Source: Zantedeschia hybrid cultivar
Taxonomy: Eukaryota > Streptophyta > Magnoliopsida > Alismatales > Araceae
Direction of reading: 5' to 3'
Length of the DNA stretch: 64,000 nt
Assembly: GCA_030544215.1 (NCBI GenBank)
Contig: JARZZO010000013.1
Location: 40,249,196-40,313,195 of the forward strand
The first letter of the stretch is position 1. Each line of letters starts with the position of its first letter. This document shows positions 26,582-38,500 of this stretch, piece by piece. Under the pieces are notes generated by a model that made no database searches, had not been told where the DNA came from, and was given only the letters and a program-made list of their open reading frames with translations. Position numbers and translations under genes: made by a program.

Positions 26582-29500
26582 GATGGATGTATAAAGTACA
26601 TGATCATTCGGAAACGGAAACGGGTTAGCGGATGCGGAAATGAGTGTTTCCGTTTCCGACTCCTATAACTATCGGAGATCCATTTCCGTTTCCTATAACT
26701 TAACGGGTGGTCTTTAACGGAGTTCCGTATCCACTAATAAAAACGGAAACGGAGCGGATAATTGGAACTCGGGTATCCATTGACATCCCTAATTTTGGCC
26801 CAGTACCGGGCCAGTATCGATCGGTATCAGTCCACTCAGTATGGTATCGATACCCACCGATATCGATATGTATCGACCGATACGTATTGTTATCGGCCAA
26901 TACTGCCCATGGTCGGCCGGGTCGGACCGGGTCGGATCGGATCGCCCGGTCCGCTCGGAATCCGAGCGGTCCGACCCGACCCCGAGCCCCGACCCAGCGA
27001 TCCCAGCTAGGATCGCTGGGATCGGGTTGGGGTCGGCCGACCCCAACCCGGGTCGGTCCGGGTCGGACCGGTCCGGCCGACCCGGCCACCCAACGGCTAG
27101 TTCTGAACTAGCCGTTGGGAACCCATTCAAATGGGTTCCCAACGGTTAGGAGGGGCTTCTAAGCCCCTCCAAGTCCCCCCCAAGTCCCTATAAAACCCCC
27201 TCCTACCCTTCTCTCCCTCATTCACACAAATTCTCATTTCTCTCTCTCTAAAACTTCTCTCTCTCTCTCTCTAAGCTCTCATACTCTCTCAAAGACTCAA
27301 AGCTCTCTTAACTTCTTTCTCTCCAAACTTCCAAAGCACTCTAGAGTTCTAAACTCTAAAGGACGGACCGACGGACTACATCAAATTTTTTTCATCATAT
27401 TATTTTTATTGCATTTTAATTTTTCTCTCTAATCTCTTTTTGTCTTTGTAGCTTTATTTCTCATTGTCTCTCACTCTCCCTCGAGGTATGATATGAAATC
27501 TCACTCTCTTTCTCTATGTTTTTTCTTATTTCTCACCATTTCTCTTTGTAATTAGTTAATTACTTAATTACTAATTATCTCTTTCCCTATTAATATATTT
27601 TTTATTTTTAAAGATGTCGACTTCTGAGCATAATGAGGCCACATCTGTCACCTCTCGTGGTGACCCGGGATGGAACCACTGCACCGTCGTAGACATGGCT
27701 TCACGCAAAGTCAAATGCAACTACTGCAGTCGGATTATTTCGGGTGGAGTTTTTCGTCTAAAACAACATATTGGGGGTGTCAAAGGAGAAGTGAAGGCTT
27801 GTACTGCTGCACCACTAGAGGTAAAAAATCAATTCAAAAATTACCTACGACAAAGAGAGTTGGAAAAAGGAGCAGCATCAACGATGAGAGGCCAAATTAG
27901 GGAGGAAATGACACGGCCCTCAGGTCAAGGTATTCATATTCACCCTCCGGGAGATAGATCTCGGGAGGGAGACATAGACCCTACCAGAAGGAGATCCACT
28001 GCATTTGAAGACTTCTCTCGAGGTATTATTTGATTTAAAATTTTCAATTAATTATTTACTTCTTTATACTTCATCTCGATTAAATTAGTCTAATCATCTA
28101 TTTTAATTTAAAGATGATATACGTCGAGCCATGGACGAAAGTAGACGATCTTTTGCTGATGAGGATGTGTATAGACGCACCGGTCGACACGTTGGGCAAG
28201 GGAGTGGATCCGGACATGGATCCAACGAGGAGGAAATTCATGACTTGACTAGGGACAATGATCCTAGAGTGGGTCCTATAGATGCTTTCCTAACAAGACG
28301 GAGAGGTAGACAACCATCAATCACAGCTGCTATGAAGAACCTGAAGGTATGCAAGGAGAAGATTGGCCGTGCTGTTTTGAGATGGTTTGTTTATAACAGT
28401 GTACCTGCCAATGCTGCAAAGGGTCCTTATTGGGAGGACATGATTGAGACTATTGGAGATGTAGGTAAGGGTATTCCTGGACCAACCCCCAAGGAGATAT
28501 ACAACACTTATCTTCCTCAAGAGGTAAGTGATCTCCAGGAGTATATCAAGTCGTTTGAGCGAATTTGGGATGAAAGAGGATGCACAATAATGACAAATGG
28601 CTGGACAGGTGAGTACATTGAATTAGTTTAACATATTTAGAAATTAGAATCTTAGATTAACATATTATATTTTTAGTTAATTTAGACATTCGCTAACATC
28701 TATAACATTATTTGAATAGGAATTACGAGAAGAAGTATGATTAACTTCCTTATATACTGTCAAACTGGGACTGTATTTTGGAAGTCCGTAGATGCTAGTG
28801 GAAAGGTAAAGAATGCTGAATATCTTTTCAAGTTAATTGATGACATTGTGGAGCAGGTGGGAGAAGATCGGGTTGTCCAAGTTGTAACAGATAATGCAGC
28901 TTCATATAAAGCTGCTGGCCATATGTTAATAGAGAAGAGGCCACATCTATATTGGCTTCCTTGCTCTGCTCATTCCCTAAATTTGATGCTAGAAGATATT
29001 GGGAAAGATGTCAAAATTACTGAAACAGTGAAGTCAGCCCAATTCATCACATCATATATCTACAACCATAACTATGTGCTCACGTTGATGCGTGAACACA
29101 CTGGACAGAGGGAGTTACTACGTCCTGGGGTAACTCGTTTCGCCTCCACATACATTTCCTTGGAGAGTATACAATCACAAAAACGTCCCTTGAAGCAGAT
29201 GATTTCAAGTAAAGGATGGGAGGATTGGATGACAAGGCACGCGAAGCATGATGCTAGAGACAAGGGGAAGCAGGTTGAGGACTTAATTGAGAGCCGAGAG
29301 TATTGGAAGGATATAAAGATGATCTTGAGCATAGTTGAACCTCTTGTGCGGGTTCTGAGGATGGTGGATGGAGATAAGAAGGCCACAATGGGATATTTAT
29401 ATGAAGCTATGGACCGTGCAAAGGAAGACATTGCTAGGGCCAACAAAAATACATACAGAAAGTGGTGGGATATTATAGATGCAAGATGGGATAGGACACT

Positions 29501-32500
29501 CCACCATGACTTGCATGCGGGAGGTAACAAAATAAGTCAATTCATATTGGTCGCCATTTTATTTCCTATAAGTTTTATTTCATTTTTAATTTATTTTTCA
29601 ATTCTTTAGGTCATTTCTTCAACCCAAGATACCAATATAGCTCTGCTACTCAACATGCGCCCAATGATGAAGAAGTACTCCGTGGGACTCAAAATGTAAT
29701 TCGGCGTTTGTTACATGATGAGGATCGAGCTATCATAGCATGCAACAAAATGCATCACTATAGGCTCCGGACATTACATTTTGGTACTCATCGTGCTCAA
29801 CGGGCAGTCATGTTGCTTTCACCAGGTATTTAGAATTTTACACATAACTAATACTTTCAAAAAATTGTTATCAACTTATCATGCATAGGCTTTACAAATT
29901 ACAATACTAATTGTTAGTTGGATCATTATGGAATTACAGCTGATTGGTGGATGGATCATGGGAAGGCTCCAGGTTATGAAGATCTTGCTTATGTTGTTAT
30001 CCGTATATTGAGCCAAACCACCTCCTCTTCTGGCTGTGAGAGGAACTGGTCTACATTTAGCTTGATACACACCAAGCAAAAGAACCGATTAAGCTCAGCG
30101 AGATTAGAGCAATTGGTCTTTTGCCACTACAACATGCGCTTGAAATTAAAGAATCTTCAAAAAATTCAAGAGAACCAAAGAGAAGAAGAACGATGGAGAG
30201 ATGAAGTTGCTGGAAGACCGGTGCAAGTAGAACAACAAGTTGAGGAACCAATCGATCGGGACGAGATATTTGAGGAGCAGAACCCACTGAATGCATGGGT
30301 GGATGCAAGGAATGTTTTGAGTCCATCAGAATTCGATCCAAACGATCGGTCATGGGCAGAAGGACAATTAGATGGTGTCCCCTTGTCCATTGAGTTTCAA
30401 CTTCCACCTCCTTCAAAACGGCAAAAGAAATCCACCCCACAAAGTTCAGGTAAGGGTAAAGGCAAACTAATGGATGTTGATATTGCAGATTTAGAAACTG
30501 TACAAGAAGATGAGTCAGACGAGACACCAGAGCCGAGCGACAAGGTCGTTTACCAAACTTCAGACGACTCTACTTCGGCAACGACTACCCCTGACGATGA
30601 CGATGATGATCCACATGGAAGTCAAGGTGGATCCTTGCAACAACGGTCATCTCGAAGACGTGGAGGATCAAGTCAACATGGTGAAGCTCCTCCAATGATT
30701 TTCACAGGAGAGCAAGAATTTACGCATGCTACGCAGGATGATGACCACTCCAGTAGGTTGGCTAAGGGCACATCAGCAACAAATAAAGGCAAAGGGAAAC
30801 AACAACAAGAGCTCCTAAAGAGAACATCCTCTCAAGAGCATTCGTCTGATGCATCCTCTCAAGTTCCATTAGAGGGTTATAGTCCTTATGGATATCCAGG
30901 TACATATTATCAACATCCACCACCCTATGATGCATCAAGTTACTTAGGAGGATATCCCACTTATCCTCCAACTTCAGATATTTCCTCTTATCAATCCTCA
31001 ACCTCAGAAGGATCTTATCATGAGCCAAAGACACAAGGATGGATACCGGTGACAATAATCTACCCATTCACAGATGAGTATAACCGATTTGTACAGGAAT
31101 ATGAACAATGTTACCAAGCTTATATGTCTTGGGCCGATTATGTGCAACATTTGTATAGCACCTACAATGTAAGGCTAGAATAAATGTATGTCTACTTGTT
31201 CTGTCACTTTGTGTGAGTGTTTTTTTTTTATTATCATGTAATACTTAGGGGTAAGGTTTTATGTCCCCCCCATGTATTGTATTCAAGTTTTTTTCAAAGT
31301 TAATAAAAATTCAAGGGCTTACCCAAGGTCCTAGATAAGTTTTGGGTAAATATAATTTTTCCTGATTTTTTGAATTTTTTTCTTATTTTTTGGACTTGTT
31401 TTTCTATTTTTTCCCTATTTTCTTCTATTTTTTCCCCTTTTTATAAATTGGATCGGCCAAACCGGTCCGGCTCGGTCCGGACCGGTTCGGGATCGGGTCG
31501 GATCGGCCGATCCACTCGGTCAGGACCGGACCGATCCGAGTCCGACCCCCGAGTTGGCCTACTTACTACCAACCATGGTTGCAACATATAGAACCAGTGG
31601 TGGCACCTCGGGGGCACCTACCGATAGGTGTGACCAGTGGCTTCTCCTTCCCTCTCTCTTCTTCTTTTTTCTTGCTCCTTTTTCTTCCTTTTTTTATTTA
31701 CATGCCCCTCCCCCCTTCTTTCTTCTTCTTTTCCTCCAGAAAAAATTGTTCAACATGACTTTTTTTAGATTTATCGCTAGATCATACAATTGCATGTATT
31801 TTCCTTATGACATTGTATTTTATTCTTTCCTCAAACATATGTGTTGAACTCGAAGTTGCAGTAGGGAGTAAATGATCCCTACTGAGACTCATGAGGTTTC
31901 TTAAATTATTATTTTTTTAAGGAAAGAGACCAAGGCACTAATATAAGGACGTGGAACCTTAATTTTGTAAGAACTCAACCACCTCGTAATATCGATTAGT
32001 GGGCAAACACTTGTTGTTGTAAGCATCGACTGAGTACTCTACTTTTGTATTCCAATTGTATAAAGACATGTTTAATAAAATATAGTATTTTGCTTTACTT
32101 CCATATGGTGTGAGTACTTCTTATTGCTATAGTTTTATGTCCTACTGATCGATCTAAGTGTAAGACATATTTAGATTATCATCTTGATCCGGATGACAGA
32201 ACTGCATTATAAAAAAAAATTAGATAATATTTATGAACTTGTAATGCAGGGATGCTACATTTAGTGTCCTTTAGCACCCTTCAAACTTGTGTATTTAATT
32301 GAATTCATCTACTTAAGAGTCATGCATCACAAGTTAAAACAGTCCACTTTCATTCATTTATGAAGTACGATATTGTGATTTGATTAATGGACACAATGGT
32401 CGCCCCTTTAATCAATAATCATAACAAAAATAATGGGCATTCATATGATATGAATAAACCAATATTAGTCATTTGAACGACACAAATGAACCAAGCATTC

Positions 32501-35500
32501 GGCCATTCAAACTATATGAATGGACCAAAGTCAGTCACTCAAACTATACGAGTGAGCCGTATAAAAATATGGGTCATTCAAACGATATGAATGAACCCCT
32601 AAAGTTAAAACTCTTGCTCTTGTCTTCACAAATTCTAGAAATTTTGGTAGAATGGCAGCTTCTTGCCCTTCTCTTCATGTGGAAAAAGAGGAAAAAATCT
32701 TCTCCAAAAGCCTCTTCCCCGGCCTCTCCTTGCAGCAGCCCCCTTCATGGGTTTTATATAGCGGTGAGGGAGAGAGAGATGTGAGAGAGAGGAGCAGGGC
32801 AGTGGCACCCCCCACCGGTTGGAGTGACAGGTGGGAGGTGCCACCAGTGGCTCCCCCCTTCCCTCCTTTCTTTTTCTTCTTCTTATTCCTTTTTTTTGCT
32901 TGGGGACCCCCCACCGGTGGTAATGAACCGGTGGGGGGTGGGTACCCCACACCGGTAGCCCCCCCCCCCTTTCTCTCTTTTTTCTTCTTCTTCTTTTTCT
33001 TCTTTCTATCTCTCTCTTCCCCACCTAGGTAAATGGATTCTATTAAAATCAGTCTTATCATCATTGGCAAGCTATCATCTTTCTCTTTTCAAAATTCCAA
33101 AGATAATGGAAAGAATGATAGAAGATCGAAGGAGCTCTTCCTTCTGGGTTGGGGGTAAGAGAGAAAAGAAAGCTCTATATTTGGTGGCTTGGGATCAGGT
33201 CTGCAAGCAAGGATCAAGGTGGTGCTGTTTAATGAAAATTGCTTCTTTCAATAAAGCTTTGGTAGCTAAATGGTTGTGGAGGATGGGTGAAGAAGAGAAT
33301 GCAATGTGGGTCAAGATCATTAATCAAAAATATTATCCTATAGAGATATTTGGAATTCCTATCAAAATCAGAATTTTCCTATGGAAGGTGGCATTGCATA
33401 GACTCCCCACTCTACATAGACTGAGAAGGATATTTAATATCAGCTCCACCAAGTGTGTTTTATGTGGCCTTTTTGATGAAGATCAGAACCACCTTTTCTG
33501 TCATTGTGGGATTATCAGTTTTCACTAGAGGACTCTCTGCAAGGCTCTGAAGGTTCAGTGGGTGGAACCTAAAGATTCCCTACATCTCTTGCAAAATTGG
33601 TCCAACCTTTGTCCTAATGAGTCACAAAGTAAGATCTGGTCCCTCTTTCCTCCAACTACGATGTGGGCAATTTGGTTGGAAAGGAACAATAGAAGATTTA
33701 ATCAGGAGTTCAACAACCCTTCTAACGTCATCCGAAGAACTATCAACTGGGTGAAGGATTGGGGCAAAGCTGCTGCCATCTGGGATGCATCAACAGGAGA
33801 TCTTAGTTATAAGGCTTGTATTTGGAGAGATTTCTTGCTTTGACTTCTTTGTTTTTTCTTTGAGGCTTCTTTCTTAGCTTCTATTTTATTTTCTTAATAA
33901 AATAGAAGTCCTAGGGTCTGCCTCTCTTTTTGTCTACTGAGAGTTTGATGTTGTGTCTTGATGTACGGCCATAGGCCTCCTTTGTAACTGTTTCTCTTAA
34001 TGAAAAGTGACTTATTCACCTTCAAAAAAAAAAAATGTCACCCATCTGGAGGAACATCACAAAGATGGAGTTTGTCTGACCTACAGTCCAACTTTATGCA
34101 AGAAATGGAGACAATGTAAGGTTTTGGGAGGACAAGTGGTGCTCTGATTTGCCATTCACCTCCAAATTGTGTAATTTGTATCAAATTACTCAGAGAAACA
34201 TGTATCTATTGCTCAAATATACTCTATTGAGGATACCTTACATTGGAACTTTATCTTGAGAAGGGAGCCAACGTAAGCAGAATTGGAAGAACTGCAGAGT
34301 ATGTTGAGACTTATTGAAGGTGTCCAATTGAATAGAAATCAAAGGGATGCTCGTAGATGGGTATGGAACAACAAAGGCACCTTCACAGTTATAGTTTAGT
34401 CAAAATTTTGCAAGATGGAGGTACAAGAGTGATTAGGACTAGGTCCAAACCCGCAGAGACTAGCCCAATAAGATCAGCCCATTAGCGATCAATGCCTCCT
34501 CGTAGTATCACTTCAGGACCTCGATTGCTACTTATATAGACCCTATTGGGAATCTCTAAGAGGTAGGCTCAATCCCTCACTTTTTACTCTCATTTCAACT
34601 CTCAGCTCAGCCTTCTTCTCGGTTCTCCTCTATGACCTAATTTAAGCATCAAAGGATTTTGCCCCGAGATCACCCTTACGGCCCTCTGGCCTTGTCAGTC
34701 TTGTAGGCCCAAGTAGCTCGGCCTCGTCATCCTCAGCCATATAGTCCAAGTCGTCATAGGTCGGCCCAGCTCATCCAGGGGGACCACTCAACCACGGATC
34801 ATCTAGGCACCATATAACGTCTTCTTTAGAGCTCGGTAGGACTCAAGAACTTCCAAAGCTCTCCTTAGCTCATTTACCCTAATAAGGTCCTCGTACCCTA
34901 ACGCAATAAGCCCAGACCGGGCCAACGAGGGTAGCCCCGCACCACACCTTGGCAAGTCGGATTGGGCTCGCGAAGGTCGAACTTGGATCATTGGTCGGTG
35001 GCCGGATACCATGGTCTCCGGTGGTCATCAAATAGTATAGTGGAAGAAGCTAGTGTTAGTTATGGATGTTTGTCAAGCCAATCGCATAACCACGATGTAT
35101 ATTCTCCTTGTCATTTTATCATAATAAAAGGTATTATATTCTTTATGTGTAAGTCGATTATATTGTTTCATAATGAAGTCCATGAATATATGCAATGGAG
35201 GCTAAATCATGATCAGATCATGATAATGAGATTTATCTTCATTAAACACATTCTTAATTGTTCTTAGTCGGAGAATATTTGAGAAAGACATCAAGTATAC
35301 GATGAGACTAGTATATATTACTCTTACTCATAAGATGAGGGAAATTAGTCTTATAGTTACTTGTGTGGATACATTAAGATGAACATGTAGGTGCGCATTG
35401 GAGAATAAGTTCATTGAATTGATCCACTTATGAATTATTGGACGGTAATTTACCTAACTGTCAACTGAATGATTTATCATCACAGTAACATGAGTGCTCC

Positions 35501-38500
35501 TTAGACATGAGACACTAAAGACATCTTGTCAATGAACTTTTGAGTTTTGACCTTAATTCATAGATATCTAACTATGAGATCTTAATTAGTTAAGTGATTG
35601 GATACAACGGAATATCTTTGAAGGTAATTATGTGGTCAATACGGGATCATTCGCTCTCGGTAATTAGAGAGAGAATGCTCTATAATGCGATGCCTATGAA
35701 TTCTTGGTCAAGGCAGAACATCATATCAAAAAAAAGATGTTTTATAATGATACTTTGAGGCATCCTATCTGCGTAAAGGCACAAATTAGAGTTTGACAGT
35801 TAACTATATCCTAAGTTCACTTGAGAGAATTAGACTGAATGAAGGACTATAGTCATATGATAACTGATGACAGAAATGTTCCTTAAACGGGTTGCTTAAC
35901 CCCAATACTTTTTGAGATCATGCGGTATTGCTTAACAGCCAACTTAATCGGAAGCCTGATCGATTAATCATGAGATGATAAATTAATTAAGTATTTATTT
36001 AATATTTGATCTTAAATAAATTACTTTAAACTAATAAAAGAGTTACTGGACTTAATGAGACAAGTCTGCTATCTTCAGTGACGACTTGGTTTGGTATAAA
36101 ATAATGACCACCGTCACTTTTTGTATACCGGAGCGCCATTCTGCTAGAACGCGGAGAGCTCACGTGTATAGGTTTACTAAAGGCCAAGCTCCAGGTCTCT
36201 CCCACATTTGGCTGCCCCCCCTCTCTCTTGGTTGCCCCCCTCGAAGGGGGTGCCCTCTTTGACTTTTGCTCCACCTTAGTTTTCTGCTCCGTCAGAGACA
36301 CCGCCCACATCCCGTGGGCATCTTCAAGGCGAAGTAAAGTCAGCAATCCCGCCAAACGTGTTGGAGACACGACTCAATCGGAGAACCGCATGGATACTGA
36401 CAGAGGCTAGGCACATGCGCAGTTGACAGCATCGCTCCACTAGAACCCATCGTACGCAGATCCGATTCAGCATAAGGTGAGATGCAGATCTCCAAATCTT
36501 GTTTATTCGTATCAGAACGGATCAGAAACACACAGGGATTTATTTCTTCTGCTGCATTCATGTATAAATCTGAATCTCCCCGTGCGATCCTCACAGCTAG
36601 TCTGGTCCAAACTCCTTGCATACAAATAAGGTTGTTTTTATGGAAAGCGGCCTAGGGGAGACTGCAAACCAGTCTAAGACTTGAGAAATTCTGCCATATT
36701 CAGAGTGCTACCTGTATATTCTATGGTCTATTTAAGGAAGATCTGGATCACCTACTTTGCAAATGTGGCATTATATCTGTTCAGTGGCAGATTTTGTGTA
36801 AAACCATGAATGTTCGATGTGAACAGCACCAACATGTTTTAGAAATGATGCTGTGGTGGGCTAATGTGTGTCCACTTAAATCAGATATGGAAGTTCAGTT
36901 TCTGTTCCTTTCAGCTATGTTTTGGGCAGTGTGGGAGAAATAAAGGAGATTTGTTCAAGATTTCAACAGTACCTTTGCTATAGTTAGAACATCAATCAGA
37001 TGGGTGGTCAACTGGGGGAAAGCAGCAAGAGTGTTAGATGAAGGGGATTCTTCGCTGATCTCCAAAGCTGAACAATGGGAAAAAAATCTGTAATTGATTT
37101 TGGGGTCTCATTTGGCTGCTGCTTTTTTATCTGCTGGATAAAATCTGTTGAGGAGCAGTTATTCTGTTTTGGGGACTTTTTCTTTCCCCTATTCTGTACT
37201 TTCTGTTATTTTATTTTAATGAAATGTGACTCTTGTCACCTTCAAAAAAAAACATACCCTCCATCCCATGCAAAACTCATCCTAAATATTGCAAAAACCC
37301 AAGAAAGCATCAAAATGTTTGTTTTCTTATTCGCATAAAAGAAAATATAGGTCACTAATCCCCACATATTTGCACCATTCCTTCCATGCACTGATGATGA
37401 TGAAAATGTATAAGTTTTCATCCTAGACAAATGGTTTTTTATATTTTTACCATTAAAGAGCTTCTAAAACAATTATTCCATTAAGAAAGATGCACCCTAA
37501 CCTGTTCTTGGACCATTAGATCATATTTAGTATTGTCATCTTCATGTCCACTGTGTGGAGAGAAACTTACTGTTGGATGGACATGGTAACAACAGGAATC
37601 CTTGAATTTTTAACAATTAGGTGATATAAAAGAATGGTACTCTTGAACAAAACCTAAACAGCAGTTGTAATTCTTTTTCCTTCTTTTCGTTACTCATTCC
37701 AACACTTCCATTGAGTCAAAATCTTCTACCTGGTCCATTTGCCTCAGGTAAGTGATTTTCTATTGCAACATGGAAGAGGTAAGGTAGAACCTCGTCTTCT
37801 AATGGCAATAACCACAAAAGGTTCAACAGAAATGTGAATTGATATCTACAGCTTAAATTAAAGGAAATGAAAACCCACCTCAGACACAACTAAAGTTCTG
37901 AGCCTTCCAGGGACTGCGTTGTTGATTGCATCTTCAATTTCTCTAACTTTCACTTCCTTCCTCCATGTATCTATGGGTCACCATAGGCAACTGTGAAAAT
38001 CAAATCCTAATCAAATAAAAAACTAAAGTGGTGCAGGTAAAATTAGGCAGTACTGGATTTTTAATGGACTATAACATCACCAAAAAAATACGGTGAAACT
38101 AATACCAAGAGGTACGCTGTTCAAAAAAGAACAGGCTTTTCACCTGTATATCTTTTAAGTCTTACGTATTTGACGCTATACCCATGGAAAACATCATATT
38201 AACTGCTGTACCCCGAAATACATATAAAAACTATATAATCATACCCCTTCAGTAAAATAAGATGATTTCAGGGGTAAAGCATCAGATAACAAAGACTTTT
38301 ATGCAAACAAAAAAAAAAGATGTGGATAAAAGGTTTGCAAAATGATGGGCTTAGAATGTGCAGAAGTTGTGTTGAAACAAAAAATTCTACAAAGCTATCT
38401 ACATCCTTATACATACAAACATGTATATAGGAGCATGTAAATGAACATGTACATATGTGTATGTATGAAGAAACAAAAAGGAGATGCATATAGGTTTTCT

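Larger units (their letters stand above)
25505..26916. mobile_element. GGTACCGGTATCG-type repeat element, interrupted
   Basis: Blocks rich in TACCGGTATC / GATACCGGTA occur at 25505-25600, 25925-26015 and 26800-26905. They resemble the ends of the MITE at 17690. A 764-bp hAT MITE interrupts it with a clean target duplication. Boundaries are approximate and no protein is encoded. Confidence 0.5.
26920..31560 (+). mobile_element. hAT transposon, nearly intact, in TruA intron 4
   Basis: Transposase exons at 27614-31183 are flanked by GC-rich subterminal arrays of GGTCGGACCGG / CCGGTCCG words at 26920-27090 and 31450-31555, in inverted arrangement. Such arrays are typical transposase binding regions of hAT elements. 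A TATA box at 27189-27195 and a CT-rich leader precede the coding region. It lies on the strand opposite to TruA. Exact terminal repeats and the 8-bp duplication were not pinned down, so ends are approximate. Confidence 0.75.
25296..33024 (-). mobile_element. Hairpin-repeat element, copy 1, inserted in the LINE (itself a nest)
   Basis: The LINE coding sequence breaks off near 25295 and resumes near 33025. Read on the minus strand, the insertion opens with ACCGGT-rich sequence (32960-32800), then a TATATAAAACCC promoter-like motif (about 32754), then four or more hairpin units (32600-32400). Its far end (25500-25300) contains GTAATTAACACTGACCGAGA, which recurs in copy 2 at about 42629. The middle is displaced by MITEs and a hAT transposon. 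The class is not recognised: no coding domain of its own is visible, and an LTR-type or CACTA-like origin is possible. Confidence 0.5.
20760..34035 (+). mobile_element. L1-type LINE, decayed and split by a 7.7-kb insertion
   Basis: The two parts are 20760-25295 and about 33025-34035. ORF1 region: CCHC knuckles CVRCLQMGHWSRVC and CISSSGVGHWSFHC near 20871-20985. ORF2 opens MKILTWNIRGL at 23006 (endonuclease start). It continues frameshifted through the reverse transcriptase (SPGPDGFSLGFYQ; LRFADDTHLF). After the insertion comes KWILLKSVLSSLASYHLSLF, then a zf-RVT-like end (IRIFLWKVALHRLPTLHRL..CVLCG). The tail CACCTTC plus poly-A ends at 34035. Several frameshifts and stops make it inactive. 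Sense orientation is opposite to the host TruA gene. The 5' end is approximate. Confidence 0.8.

Noticed and set aside
26700..27149. Overlapping ORFs of 82-134 aa on both strands
   Set aside because: These are shadows of the GC-rich GGTCGG/CCGACC subterminal repeats of the hAT and MITE elements; all frames are open because of composition.
29072..29530. 152-aa antisense ORF in the hAT transposase
   Set aside because: Shadow of the transposase core exon on the opposite strand.
32635..33070. ORFs of 126-131 aa on both strands
   Set aside because: Lys/Pro-rich translations of CTT/AAG and CCACC repeats at the start of the hairpin-repeat element; no domain.
34430..36615. Perfect 5-bp duplication TACAA flanking the insertion in the second LINE
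   Set aside because: The pentamer occurs at both sides but does not sit next to TG..CA ends, so it may be chance and was not used to set boundaries.
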